63,656 nucleotides of DNA from JAYQUR01 sp038133505 (lineage in GTDB: Bacteria > Pseudomonadota > Alphaproteobacteria > MPNO01 > UBA830), in NCBI GenBank assembly GCA_038133505.1, contig JAYPTI010000001.1, positions 1 through 63,656 on the forward strand, written 5' to 3'. Positions 43,640 through 51,813 of the stretch are shown piece by piece. The notes beneath the pieces were generated by a model. It did no database searches. It worked only from the letters and a program-made list of their open reading frames with translations, and was not told the DNA's origin. Positions within the stretch are counted from its first letter, which is position 1; every line of letters starts with the position of its first letter. Both the position numbers and the translations under genes were made by a program.

Positions 43640-44473
43640 TCAGGAGACCGTCTTCCGGGCGAGTCCCAGACGCGCCGAGTTCGGCACGAAAATCGCGTCG
43701 CCTTCGCGCCATTCTTCGAATGTCTCGCGAATATCGCTCACCAGCGATTTCTGTTCCGCCTCGTCGAGACCGTCGAGGATTTCGCCGTAGCCGCGGCGAA
43801 GGCCCCGCAGGATGTAGTCGTCCGGATCCTCGACCCGCCGGCTGTAGCGGAGTTCGCGCTCCTCGACGTCGTCGAACCCGGCAGCGGCCAGGATCTCCGT
43901 CAGCAAGCCGGGGGTGCCGAGACTGTGGCGCTGCGGCGGCGGACCTTCCGGTTTTCCGGCGGCCTCCATCGCGCCCCGTCGAAGAACGAAAAAGGCCGGA
44001 TTGTCCTCGTAGGGACCCCAGACCACATAGGCGGCCCGGCCGCCGGGCCGCAGCACCCGCCGCGCTTCCGCCGCCGCGGCGACCCTGTCGGCCGGAAACA
44101 TCAGTCCGAAGCGGCAGGTGACGGCGTCGAATACCGTGTCCGCGTAAGGCAGGGCTTCCATATCCGCGGCGGCGAAATCGATATTGGAGATGCCGACGTT
44201 GACGGCGCGGCTGTGGGTGTGCGCCAGCATTTCGAACGTCAGGTCGCACGCCGTGATCCGGCCCCCGTCGCCGAGCATGAGCCCGATCGAGATCGCGGGA
44301 TCGCCGGTCCCCGACCCCAGGTCGAGGACGCGTTCGCCCGGTTGCAGGGCGGCGTGCTCGATGATCATTTCGTTGAAGGTGTCGTCGGTCGACAGGCCGG
44401 TTGCGGCTGTCGACGTCCAGCTCGCGGTTCTACCCTTCCAGTGTGCGGCGCCCGTTTGACGTTGATCGTCCAT
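43640..44473 (-). CDS. Class I SAM-dependent methyltransferase (UbiE-like)
   Basis: A 277-residue methyltransferase with the SAM-binding motif VLDLGSGTGDPA (near residues 49-60), the acidic post-motif ITACDLTFEML, AAADMEALPYADTVFDAVTC and the EARRVLRPGGRAAYVVWG strand. The N-terminus (HWKGRTASWTSTAA) resembles UbiE/Coq5-type enzymes. Substrate unknown. Its ATG overlaps the aminotransferase stop by one base (TGATG), so it is translated after that gene in the sufE-aminotransferase-methyltransferase operon. Confidence 0.88.
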   Translation of the reverse strand: MDDQRQTGAAHWKGRTASWTSTAATGLSTDDTFNEMIIEHAALQPGERVLDLGSGTGDPAISIGLMLGDGGRITACDLTFEMLAHTHSRAVNVGISNIDFAAADMEALPYADTVFDAVTCRFGLMFPADRVAAAAEARRVLRPGGRAAYVVWGPYEDNPAFFVLRRGAMEAAGKPEGPPPQRHSLGTPGLLTEILAAAGFDDVEERELRYSRRVEDPDDYILRGLRRGYGEILDGLDEAEQKSLVSDIRETFEEWREGDAIFVPNSARLGLARKTVS

Positions 44474-45333
44474 CAGGACCTTTTGCGGCCTTCGCGCTCT
44501 GCGAACTCGAAATAGAGCTCGCGCGCCCGCGTCGCGACCGGGCCGATCTGGTAGTCCCGCTCGGCGATCCGGACGACAGGAAGCACCTTGGAATAGTTCC
44601 CCGTCAGGAAGACCTCGTCCGCATCGAACAGCGCGTCGAGCGTGATCGTCGCCTCCGCGACCGGACGGCCGTCGTCGGCCAGAAGCTCCATCACCCGCCG
44701 GCGCGTGAGGCCCGACAGGAAGGAGCCGTTGGGCGCGGGGGTAAGGACGGCGTCGTCCTTCACCATGAAGAGATTATTGGTCGCGAACTCGGCGACGTTG
44801 CCGAGCGCATCGAGCACGACGGCGGTGCCGTATCCCTTGTCGCGCGCCTGGCGCAGTGCGCGGCCGACATTGGGGTAGAGGCAGGACGCTTTCGCGTTGG
44901 TGGGCGCGGCTTCCGGCGTCGGTCGCCGGTAGCTGGACACCATCGCCGTGACGCCCCGCCATTCGGGCATCGGCGCCTCGAAGACCGTGATCAGGAGCTG
45001 GCTCGAGTCCAGATCGGGCGCGACGAAGCCGTCCTCGAAATACATCATCGGGCGGATATAGAGCTCCGCGTCCTCGGGGAACTTTTCGATCCCCTCCCAG
45101 CACAGCGCGATCATCTCGTCGGCGTCCAACGGCGGCGTCATGTCGAACGCCTTCGCCGAGGAGATCAGCCGGGTGCAGTGGCGGTCGAGATCCGGTGCGA
45201 GCCGGCCGAACGACCGCGCGCCGTCGAATACGGTCGACGCCATCCACCAGGCATGGCTCATCGGGCCCAGCATCGGCGGGTTGCCCTCGTACCAGGTGCC
45301 GTCCTTCCAGGTGAACGCCGGACGCTCGATCAC
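44473..45333 (-). CDS. Class IV aminotransferase (branched-chain aminotransferase family)
   Basis: A 286-residue PLP aminotransferase of the BCAT/D-amino-acid transaminase fold. AFTWKDGTWYEGNPPMLGP, HAWWMASTVFDGARSF, the PLP lysine (Lys148 in PTNAKASCLYPN), VVLDALGNVAEFATNNLF and GLTRRRVMELL are diagnostic. It makes or breaks branched-chain or related amino acids. The start is GTG at 45333, overlapping the sufE stop by four bases (GTGA). Confidence 0.92.
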   Translation of the reverse strand: MIERPAFTWKDGTWYEGNPPMLGPMSHAWWMASTVFDGARSFGRLAPDLDRHCTRLISSAKAFDMTPPLDADEMIALCWEGIEKFPEDAELYIRPMMYFEDGFVAPDLDSSQLLITVFEAPMPEWRGVTAMVSSYRRPTPEAAPTNAKASCLYPNVGRALRQARDKGYGTAVVLDALGNVAEFATNNLFMVKDDAVLTPAPNGSFLSGLTRRRVMELLADDGRPVAEATITLDALFDADEVFLTGNYSKVLPVVRIAERDYQIGPVATRARELYFEFAEREGRKRS

Positions 45334-45794
45334 GCGAGCGCCTCCGGGGCGATCTCGCCGGCCTCTGCCTCGTCGCGGAACGCTTTCGCGTAGGCGTGAA
45401 TCCGCGTGACCATGGCGTGCAGCCCGTTGGCGCGGCTGCCGCTCAGGTGCGAGCCGAGCTCCAGCGCCTCGAAGAATTCGGGCGGCGTGGCGATGATCTC
45501 CTCCGGCGTCCGGTCCGAATAGACGCGCAGCAGCAGCGCGATCAGGCCGCGCACGATCATTGCGTCGGAGTCGGCGTCGAAATGGATCAGCCCGTCCTCG
45601 CGCTTGGCGTGGAACCAGACCTGCGACTGGCAGCCGGGCACCTTGTGCGCGTCGTCCTTCATCTCCGCCGGCAGCCCGTCGAGGTTCTTGCCGAGCTCGA
45701 TGATGTATTCGTAGCGCTGGACCCAGTCGTCGAAGAACGCGAATTCGTTGACGATTTCCTGCGTCGTTTCTTGCATGGAAGGCTTGTCGGTCAT
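45330..45794 (-). CDS. sufE: Cysteine desulfurase-activating protein SufE
   Basis: A 154-residue sulfur-transfer protein that takes persulfide from SufS for Fe-S cluster assembly. The active cysteine is Cys55 in HKVPGCQSQVW, and the FDDWVQRYEYIIELGKNL and GSHLSGSRANGLHAMV blocks are typical. The upstream frame extension is untypical, and ATG 45794 gives the normal length. It is the first gene of an operon with the aminotransferase and methyltransferase. Confidence 0.94.
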   Translation of the reverse strand: MTDKPSMQETTQEIVNEFAFFDDWVQRYEYIIELGKNLDGLPAEMKDDAHKVPGCQSQVWFHAKREDGLIHFDADSDAMIVRGLIALLLRVYSDRTPEEIIATPPEFFEALELGSHLSGSRANGLHAMVTRIHAYAKAFRDEAEAGEIAPEALA

Positions 45795-45909
45795 GCGCCC
45801 GATATAGGCGGGATCGGCGTTTCGATCAATCTTGGCCGGGCAGGCGGTCGTGTTCCGCCTCTTCGCGATTCGCGATAGGTTGCCGGCACGCTTCCCAAGG
45901 GACACGGAT

Positions 45910-46977
45910 TTGCCCGACATCCACTCCAGCCTTCTGCCGCTGCTGCGGCTGCTGCCGCCCGAGGCGGCGCACCGCGCGACGATCCGCGCGCTCGCCATGG
46001 GTCTCGGCCCGACCGACCGGACGCCCGACGAGCCCGTCCTCGCGACATCCGTCTGGGGCCTCGACTTCCGCAATCCCATCGGCCTGTCGGCCGGGTTCGA
46101 CAAGGGCGCCGAAGTTCCCGACGCGATGCTCGCCGCCGGCTTCGGCTTCGTCGAGGCGGGCACCGTCACGCCGCTGCCGCAGCCCGGAAATCCCAAGCCG
46201 CGGATGTTCCGTCTGACGGCGGATGCGGCTGCGATTAACCGGCTCGGCTTCAACGGGACGGGTCTGGTCCCCTACGTCGAACGCATCTCGCGCCGCAGGA
46301 AGGGCCGCGGCCCGTTCGGGGCAAACGTCGGCAAGAACAAGACGACCGAGGACGGCGCCGCCGACTACGAGATCGGGATCGAGGCGGTCGCGCCCTATGC
46401 CGACTATCTGGTGACGAACATATCGTCGCCCAACACGCCCGGCCTCCGGCGCATGCAGGGCCGCGAAATCCTCGCCGACATGATCGACCGCGTGCTCATG
46501 GCGCGGGCCCTCGCGGTGCCCGAGAAAGAGAAGCAGCCGCCCCTGATCGTGAAGATCGCGCCCGACCTCGACGAGACCGAACGCGCCGACATCGCCGCGG
46601 TCGTGCTGGAGTCGGGCGTCGACGGGCTGACGGTGGCGAACACGACGGTCCTGCGGCCCGACCACATGCGCGATCCGCAGAAGGCGGAGGCGGGCGGTCT
46701 CAGCGGCGCGCCGCTGTTCCCGCTGGCGCTGGAGATCGTCGGCGATATGTACCGCCGGACCGAGGGCAAAATCCCCATCATTGGCTGCGGCGGCGTCGCC
46801 AGCGGCGAGGACGCCTACCGGATGATCCGCGCCGGCGCCTCGCTGGTGCAGCTTTATACGGCGCTGGTCTTTCACGGGCCGGCGCGTGTTCCGCGGCTCA
46901 AGCGCGATCTGGCGCAACGTCTCCGAAAAGACGGGTTTGCGAGCGTTTCCGAGGCCGTTGGAAGCGATCAGGGTTAA
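45910..46977 (+). CDS. pyrD: Quinone-dependent dihydroorotate dehydrogenase
   Basis: Class 2 PyrD, which oxidises dihydroorotate in pyrimidine synthesis and feeds electrons to quinone at the inner membrane. At 355 residues it has an N-terminal hydrophobic helix (SSLLPLLRLLPP), NPIGLSAGFDKGAE, FVEAGTVTPLPQPGNPKPR, NRLGFNGTG, and the catalytic serine in TNISSPNTPGL (residues 172-173, serine marks class 2). GCGGVASGEDAYRMIRAGAS and VQLYTALVF form the FMN site. TTG at 45910 is preferred because AAGGGACAC precedes it. A longer TTG start at 45832 is possible but lacks support. Confidence 0.95.
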   Translation: MPDIHSSLLPLLRLLPPEAAHRATIRALAMGLGPTDRTPDEPVLATSVWGLDFRNPIGLSAGFDKGAEVPDAMLAAGFGFVEAGTVTPLPQPGNPKPRMFRLTADAAAINRLGFNGTGLVPYVERISRRRKGRGPFGANVGKNKTTEDGAADYEIGIEAVAPYADYLVTNISSPNTPGLRRMQGREILADMIDRVLMARALAVPEKEKQPPLIVKIAPDLDETERADIAAVVLESGVDGLTVANTTVLRPDHMRDPQKAEAGGLSGAPLFPLALEIVGDMYRRTEGKIPIIGCGGVASGEDAYRMIRAGASLVQLYTALVFHGPARVPRLKRDLAQRLRKDGFASVSEAVGSDQG

Positions 46978-47004
46978 CCGAACATCAACTGGTTAACGCC
47001 AGAG

Positions 47005-47026
47005 TCGGGAGGCTAGCAACTCCCGA
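47005..47026. promoter_or_regulatory. Hairpin between pyrD and the EAL gene
   Basis: TCGGGAG (47005-47011) and CTCCCGA (47020-47026) form a perfect seven-pair stem with an eight-base loop, ending ten bases before the EAL gene start. The GGGAG in its stem could be the ribosome-binding site, so folding might control translation. It could also end pyrD transcription, though no T run follows. Confidence 0.45.
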
Positions 47027-47035
47027 ACGGCACAC

Positions 47036-48277
47036 ATGTCTTTTGTACGTCATTTTCTGATCGCCCTCGTCTATTCCGCGGCCGCCGTCGGCATTGCGCT
47101 TTTCCTGCCGACGACCCTGCCCGGCGTCGACACGAACACCGCGATCATGCTCGGCGCCGTCGTGCTGGTCGGCGAGACGCTTCTTCACGAGGTCTTCGTC
47201 CGCCAGGAGGAAGAGGGCAGGCTTGCCGACGAGGTGCAGGATCTGCGCTCCGACCACGGCAAGGTCCTCGGCGAGCTCACCCGCGCGCGTCAGGAGGTCG
47301 GCCACATCTACGAGGCGATCGAAAAGCTCGCCGGCAAGCGGGGATCGAGCAAGGAGCTCGAAGAGGACGTCGACAAGGTCATGGCCGAGGTGCGCATGCT
47401 GCACAAGCTGGTCGAGGAACTGACCCGTTCGGCGCACCGCGATTCGCCGCCGGACGAGGTGATCGAACCCGGCCGGACGCTCGAGGAGACCAACGACAAT
47501 CTTCCCGCCGCGCCGCCGCCGCAGCTCGACGACGCCGTCGTGCTGCATCTCGTCCGCGAGGCGATCGCGAAGGACAGGGTCGACCTCGTCCTCCAGCCGA
47601 TCGTGAGCCTGCCGCAGCGAAAGCGGAAGTTCTACGAGGCCTATACCCGGGTCCGCGACGAGAAGGGCGAAATCTTCACGCCCGGACAGTACATCGCGGT
47701 CGCCGAGCGGGAGGGCCTCGTTACCGCGCTCGACAATCTGATGCTGTTCCGCTGCGTCCAGCTTCTCCGCAACCGGCACAACAAGAACCGCAACGCGAGC
47801 TTGTTCTGCAATATCTCGCCCGGCACGCTGTCCGACCGGAAGTTCTTCAACGAGTTCGTGATGTTCATGACGGAGAACTCGCGGCTCGCCCCGCACCTGA
47901 TCTTCGAGTTCAGCCACGCGACCATCGCCAACCAGGACGACGAGATCCGCCGGCAGCTCGCGCGCCTCGCGGCGCTGGGTTTCCGCTTCTCGCTGGACAA
48001 GGTCTCGACGCTCAATCTCGACTACCCGTCGCTCGCGCATCAGCACTTCAAGTACATCAAGATCGATGCGAAGACCCTGCTGCGCGAGATTCCGCAGCCC
48101 AGCACCGACATCGATCTGCAGGATTTCAAGAAGGCGCTCGAACGCCAGGGGATCGACATCGTCGTCGAAAAGATCGAGACCGAGGAGATGCTGCGCGACG
48201 TCCTCGATTTCAACGTCGATTTCGGCCAGGGCTACCTGTTCGGCGAGCCGACCGCCTCGATCGAGGGCAAGGGCTGA
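47036..48277 (+). CDS. Membrane-anchored degenerate EAL-domain protein (TipF-like)
   Basis: A 413-residue protein with two N-terminal membrane helices (residues about 5-27 and 36-50), a charged coiled coil (about 55-130), and a C-terminal EAL domain. The EAL motif reads E-A-Y, the DDFG metal motif is replaced by S-L-D-K-V-S, while the NISP asparagine, KID, EKIET and QGYLFG remain. So it probably binds cyclic di-GMP without cleaving it. Caulobacter TipF, a c-di-GMP receptor for flagellar placement, has this same layout. The assignment rests on layout, not on a search. It is next to pyrD. Confidence 0.8.
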   Translation: MSFVRHFLIALVYSAAAVGIALFLPTTLPGVDTNTAIMLGAVVLVGETLLHEVFVRQEEEGRLADEVQDLRSDHGKVLGELTRARQEVGHIYEAIEKLAGKRGSSKELEEDVDKVMAEVRMLHKLVEELTRSAHRDSPPDEVIEPGRTLEETNDNLPAAPPPQLDDAVVLHLVREAIAKDRVDLVLQPIVSLPQRKRKFYEAYTRVRDEKGEIFTPGQYIAVAEREGLVTALDNLMLFRCVQLLRNRHNKNRNASLFCNISPGTLSDRKFFNEFVMFMTENSRLAPHLIFEFSHATIANQDDEIRRQLARLAALGFRFSLDKVSTLNLDYPSLAHQHFKYIKIDAKTLLREIPQPSTDIDLQDFKKALERQGIDIVVEKIETEEMLRDVLDFNVDFGQGYLFGEPTASIEGKG

Positions 48278-48293
48278 AAATAACCCTCCGCCG

Positions 48294-48914
48294 TCAGTCG
48301 GCCGGCTTCTTCCCGATATAGCGGCGCATCAGCGCTACCGCTTCTTCCGAATCCCATTCCGCCGGGCCGGTCAGACGGCCGAGCTCCCGGCCGTCGCGGC
48401 CGATCAGGATCGTCGTGGGCAGGCCGCGCGCCTTGGCGCCGAACATCATGGCCGACTTCTCGTCGTGGAAGAGCGCCAGCGATTTCAGGCCCAGCTTGTC
48501 ACGGAACGGCCCGATCTTCTCCCAGCCCTTGCGGTCCTCCGACAGCGCGATGACCGCGAAGCCGTCGCCGCCCAGACGGTCCGACAGGCGTTCCAGCGAC
48601 GGCATCTCGCGAACGCAGGGCCCGCACCAGGTGGCCCAGAAATTCATCAGCACCACCTTGCCGCGAAAGTCGGCTAGCGTGAGCTTTCGCCCCGATGCGT
48701 CGGTGAAGACGGTTTCCGGCAGCGGCAGCGGCGTCACCGCCGGCTCGAAATTCTTCATGGATCCGGCGACCGGCGGTCTGCCGGTTTGGGCGTATGCGCT
48801 TGATTCAGCGAGAATTGTCGCCATTATCCCGCAAACGGCGATGACGGCGGCGGCTGTCAGGCCGATTTTTTTGATTCCCGCAAAACTTACGGGCAAAGAC
48901 AAGAAGCGAACCAT
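48294..48914 (-). CDS. tlpA: TlpA-family periplasmic thiol-disulfide oxidoreductase
   Basis: A 206-residue thioredoxin-fold protein with an N-terminal membrane or signal segment (IGLTAAAVIAVCGIMATILA), the active site FWATWCGPCVREMP, and the GLPTTILIGRDGRE cis-proline region. TlpA proteins reduce periplasmic cysteines, for example in cytochrome biogenesis. The ATG at 48914 shares its bases with the divergent argH ATG (CATG at 48912-48915), an unusual start overlap. A start further in is possible. It is the all-cysteine counterpart to the selenoprotein redoxin near 14.9 kb. Confidence 0.87.
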   Translation of the reverse strand: MVRFLSLPVSFAGIKKIGLTAAAVIAVCGIMATILAESSAYAQTGRPPVAGSMKNFEPAVTPLPLPETVFTDASGRKLTLADFRGKVVLMNFWATWCGPCVREMPSLERLSDRLGGDGFAVIALSEDRKGWEKIGPFRDKLGLKSLALFHDEKSAMMFGAKARGLPTTILIGRDGRELGRLTGPAEWDSEEAVALMRRYIGKKPAD

Positions 48915-50337
48915 GAGCAACAAGACCGAAAATGCTTCCGCGAACGCAGCGGGCGACGGGTCGAACCGGATGTGGGGCGGCCGCTTTGCTGCCGCGCCCG
49001 ATGCGCTTATGGAGAAAATTAATGCCTCGATCGGCTTTGACAAGGCGCTCTACGCCCAAGACATCGCCGGATCGAAGGCGCATGCCGCGATGCTGGGCGC
49101 ACGGGGCATCCTGAGCCTCGAGGACGTGGTCGCCATCCAGGACGGCCTCGACCGGGTGCGCGCCGAGATCGAGGACGGCACGTTCACCTTCCGGACCGAC
49201 CTCGAAGACATCCATATGAACGTCGAGGCGCGGCTGACAGAAATCATCGGCGAGGCCGCCGGCCGGCTGCACACCGCCCGGTCGAGGAACGATCAGGTCG
49301 CGACCGACTTCCGACTCTGGGTGCGCGATGCCGTCGACGAGACGGACGCCGCGCTGCAGGCGCTGCAGGCGGCGCTGATCGACCAGGCGGAGGCGCATGC
49401 CGACTGGGTGATGCCCGGCTTCACGCATCTGCAGGCGGCGCAGCCGGTGACGGTCGGCCATCACCTTCTTGCCTATGTCGAGATGATCGGCCGCGACCGG
49501 GGCCGGTTCGCGGACGCGCGGGCGCGGATGAACGAAAGCCCGCTCGGCGCCGGCGCGCTGGCCGGGACATCCTTTCCCATCGACCGCGGCGCGACCGCCA
49601 AGGCGCTCGGCTTCGACCGGCCGACCGCGAATTCGCTCGATGCCGTGTCCGACCGCGATTTCGTCCTCGAATTCCTGGCGGCCGCGTCGATCTGCGCGGG
49701 CCACCTGTCGCGGCTCGGCGAGGAGCTTGTGATCTGGTCCTCGGCCCAGTTCCGGTTCGCGCGGCTGTCGGATTCGTTCTCGACCGGCAGTTCGATGATG
49801 CCGCAGAAGCGCAACCCGGACGCGGCGGAGTTGATCCGCGGGAAGACGGGCCGCGTCGTCGGCGCTTTCGTCGCGCTGTCCACGGTCATGAAGGGTCTGC
49901 CGCTCGCCTATTCCAAGGACATGCAGGAAGACAAGGAGCCGGTCTTCGACGCGGCAGAGACGCTGATCGTCTGCATCGCGGCGGCGACCGGCATGATCGC
50001 CGACGTCGCGTTCGACCGCGAGCGGCTCGCCGGCGCCGCGGGCGAAGGGTTCACGACGGCCACCGACCTTGCGGACTGGCTGGTGCGCGCCGGCGGCGTG
50101 CCGTTCCGGGAATCGCACCACATCTCGGGACGCGCGGTTGCGCTCGCCGAGAGAAAGGGCTGCGGGCTGGAGGATCTGTCGATCGAGGAACTGCAGGGCA
50201 TCGACGGCCGCATCACCGAGGAAATTTTCGAGGTGCTCGGCGTCGACAATTCGGTCCGCAGCCGGACGAGCTACGGCGGAACGGCGCCGGACAACGTCCG
50301 TACGCAGGTCGCCGCGGCGCGGGAGCGGTTCCTGTGA
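48913..50337 (+). CDS. argH: Argininosuccinate lyase
   Basis: Cleaves argininosuccinate to arginine and fumarate, the last step of arginine synthesis. At 474 residues it has the family start MWGGRFAAAPDALMEKINAS, DLEDIHMNVEARL, HTARSRNDQVATD, the GFTHLQAAQPVTVGHH histidine region and the fumarase-superfamily signature GSSMMPQKRNPD at residues 292-303. Its stop overlaps the start of a small lipoprotein gene (GTGA), and lysA follows. Confidence 0.97.
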   Translation: MSNKTENASANAAGDGSNRMWGGRFAAAPDALMEKINASIGFDKALYAQDIAGSKAHAAMLGARGILSLEDVVAIQDGLDRVRAEIEDGTFTFRTDLEDIHMNVEARLTEIIGEAAGRLHTARSRNDQVATDFRLWVRDAVDETDAALQALQAALIDQAEAHADWVMPGFTHLQAAQPVTVGHHLLAYVEMIGRDRGRFADARARMNESPLGAGALAGTSFPIDRGATAKALGFDRPTANSLDAVSDRDFVLEFLAAASICAGHLSRLGEELVIWSSAQFRFARLSDSFSTGSSMMPQKRNPDAAELIRGKTGRVVGAFVALSTVMKGLPLAYSKDMQEDKEPVFDAAETLIVCIAAATGMIADVAFDRERLAGAAGEGFTTATDLADWLVRAGGVPFRESHHISGRAVALAERKGCGLEDLSIEELQGIDGRITEEIFEVLGVDNSVRSRTSYGGTAPDNVRTQVAAARERFL

Positions 50338-50480
50338 CCGGCCTCAGGAAAGTTCTTCTGATCGCGATGGCGGCGGCGCTTGCCGTGTCGATCGCGTCCT
50401 GCGGCAAGAAGGCGCGCAAGCTCGATCCCGCCGACGGCGGCAAGAGCGGTTATCCGAACACCTATCCCAGTTCCAAATAG
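50334..50480 (+). CDS. Small lipoprotein between argH and lysA
   Basis: A 48-residue protein from GTG 50334 to TAG 50480. A short basic start (MTGLRKVLL) and hydrophobic segment lead to the lipobox S-I-A-S-C with the lipidated cysteine at residue 23. GKKARKLDPADGGKSGYPNT follows. Short lipoproteins of the LptM/YifL type, which help the LPS translocon LptD mature, have this size and often sit next to lysA or dapF. The match is by pattern only. It overlaps argH by four bases and ends 16 bases before lysA, so it belongs to that operon. Confidence 0.82.
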   Translation: MTGLRKVLLIAMAAALAVSIASCGKKARKLDPADGGKSGYPNTYPSSK

Positions 50481-50496
50481 TGAGGCGCGAAATCCG

Positions 50497-51780
50497 ATGA
50501 ACGGCTTCGCATATCGCAGCGGGGCGTTGTTCGCGGAAGATGTGGCGATTGAGGAGATCGCGGATGCGGTCGGCACGCCCTTCTACTGCTACGCCGCGTC
50601 CATGCTGCGCGACAGATACATCGCCTTCGAGAAGGCGCTGCACGGGCTCAACGCCGACATCTGCTTTGCGGTGAAGGCGAACAGCAACCAGGCGGTCATC
50701 GCACTGTTCGCCGGTCTCGGCGCAGGCGCGGACATCGTCTCGGAGGGCGAATTGCGCCGTGCGCTTGCCGCCGGCGTTCCCGCCTCGAAAATCGTGTTCT
50801 CCGGCGTCGGCAAGACGCGGAGCGAAATGACCGCCGCGCTGGAGGCCGGGTGCGGCCAGTTCAACGTCGAATCCGAGCCCGAGCTCGATGTCCTCTCGGA
50901 GGTGGCCGCCGGGCTCGGCAAGACCGCCACGGTCGTCTTCCGGGTCAACCCCGATGTCGATGCGGGGACCCACCACAAGATCTCGACCGGGCGCGCCGGC
51001 GACAAGTTCGGCATCGCGTTCGACCGCATCGGGGCCGTCTATGCGCGCGCCGGGACGCTGCCCGGGATCCGGCCGTCGGGGCTTGCGGTTCATATCGGCT
51101 CCCAGCTGACGCGCCTCGATCCGTTCCGGGCGGCGTTCGAGCGCGTCGCCGGTCTGGTCCGGTCGTTGCGCGCCGAGGGCCTGACGGTCGAGCGCCTCGA
51201 TCTCGGCGGCGGGCTGGGGATCGTCTATCGCGACGAATCTCCGCCCGAGCCGACGGAATACGGCGATATCGTCCGTGATGTCTTCGGGCAGATGGATGTC
51301 GCGCTGACGTTCGAGCCCGGCCGGTTCCTGACCGGCGAGGCGGGTCTCCTCGTGACGCGCGTCATCTATGTAAAAGACAGCGGCGGAAGACGGTTTACGA
51401 TCGTGGATGCGGCAATGAACGATCTGGTGCGGCCGACGCTCTACGATGCGTGGCACGACGCGGTTCCGGTGCGGCAGCCGGCCGCCGATGCGCTGCGCAC
51501 GCCGACCGATATCGTCGGCCCGGTATGCGAGACCGGCGACGTGCTGGCGGTGCAGCGGGACATGCCGCCCGCCGCGCCCGGCGATCTGATCGCGCTGACG
51601 TCCGCCGGGGCCTACGGCGCGGTAATGTCGTCGACCTACAACAGCCGGCTCCTGGTGCCCGAAATAATGGTTAACGGCGGGGACTATGCCGTTATCCGGC
51701 AGCGCCCTAGTTATGATACATTGATCGGCCTCGACAGCGTTCCGGACTGGGTTTCCGGACCGTCGGGGCCCGGCTCCTGA
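50497..51780 (+). CDS. lysA: Diaminopimelate decarboxylase
   Basis: PLP enzyme that makes lysine from meso-diaminopimelate. At 427 residues it has FYCYAASMLRDRY at the start, the PLP lysine (Lys60) in CFAVKAN, IVFSGVGKT, VNPDVDAGTHHKISTG, AVHIGSQLT, LDLGGGLGIVY, EPGRFLTGEAG and the second-subunit cysteine motif GPVCETGD. ATG 50497 gives the family start, and the longer frame overlaps the lipoprotein gene. Confidence 0.96.
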   Translation: MNGFAYRSGALFAEDVAIEEIADAVGTPFYCYAASMLRDRYIAFEKALHGLNADICFAVKANSNQAVIALFAGLGAGADIVSEGELRRALAAGVPASKIVFSGVGKTRSEMTAALEAGCGQFNVESEPELDVLSEVAAGLGKTATVVFRVNPDVDAGTHHKISTGRAGDKFGIAFDRIGAVYARAGTLPGIRPSGLAVHIGSQLTRLDPFRAAFERVAGLVRSLRAEGLTVERLDLGGGLGIVYRDESPPEPTEYGDIVRDVFGQMDVALTFEPGRFLTGEAGLLVTRVIYVKDSGGRRFTIVDAAMNDLVRPTLYDAWHDAVPVRQPAADALRTPTDIVGPVCETGDVLAVQRDMPPAAPGDLIALTSAGAYGAVMSSTYNSRLLVPEIMVNGGDYAVIRQRPSYDTLIGLDSVPDWVSGPSGPGS

Positions 51781-51813
51781 TCCACGGCACCTGAGACAAG
51801 GAAAGGCCGCAGA

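Noticed and set aside
45832..45909. Longer pyrD starting at TTG 45832
   Set aside because: There is no ribosome-binding site, and the extra 26 residues do not look like a PyrD N-terminus. TTG 45910 has AAGGGAC upstream and gives the usual length.
46974..46997. CtrA binding site (TTAA-N7-TTAA) before the EAL gene
   Set aside because: Two TTAAC elements are present, but they are 15 bases apart rather than seven, and the first overlaps the pyrD stop codon.
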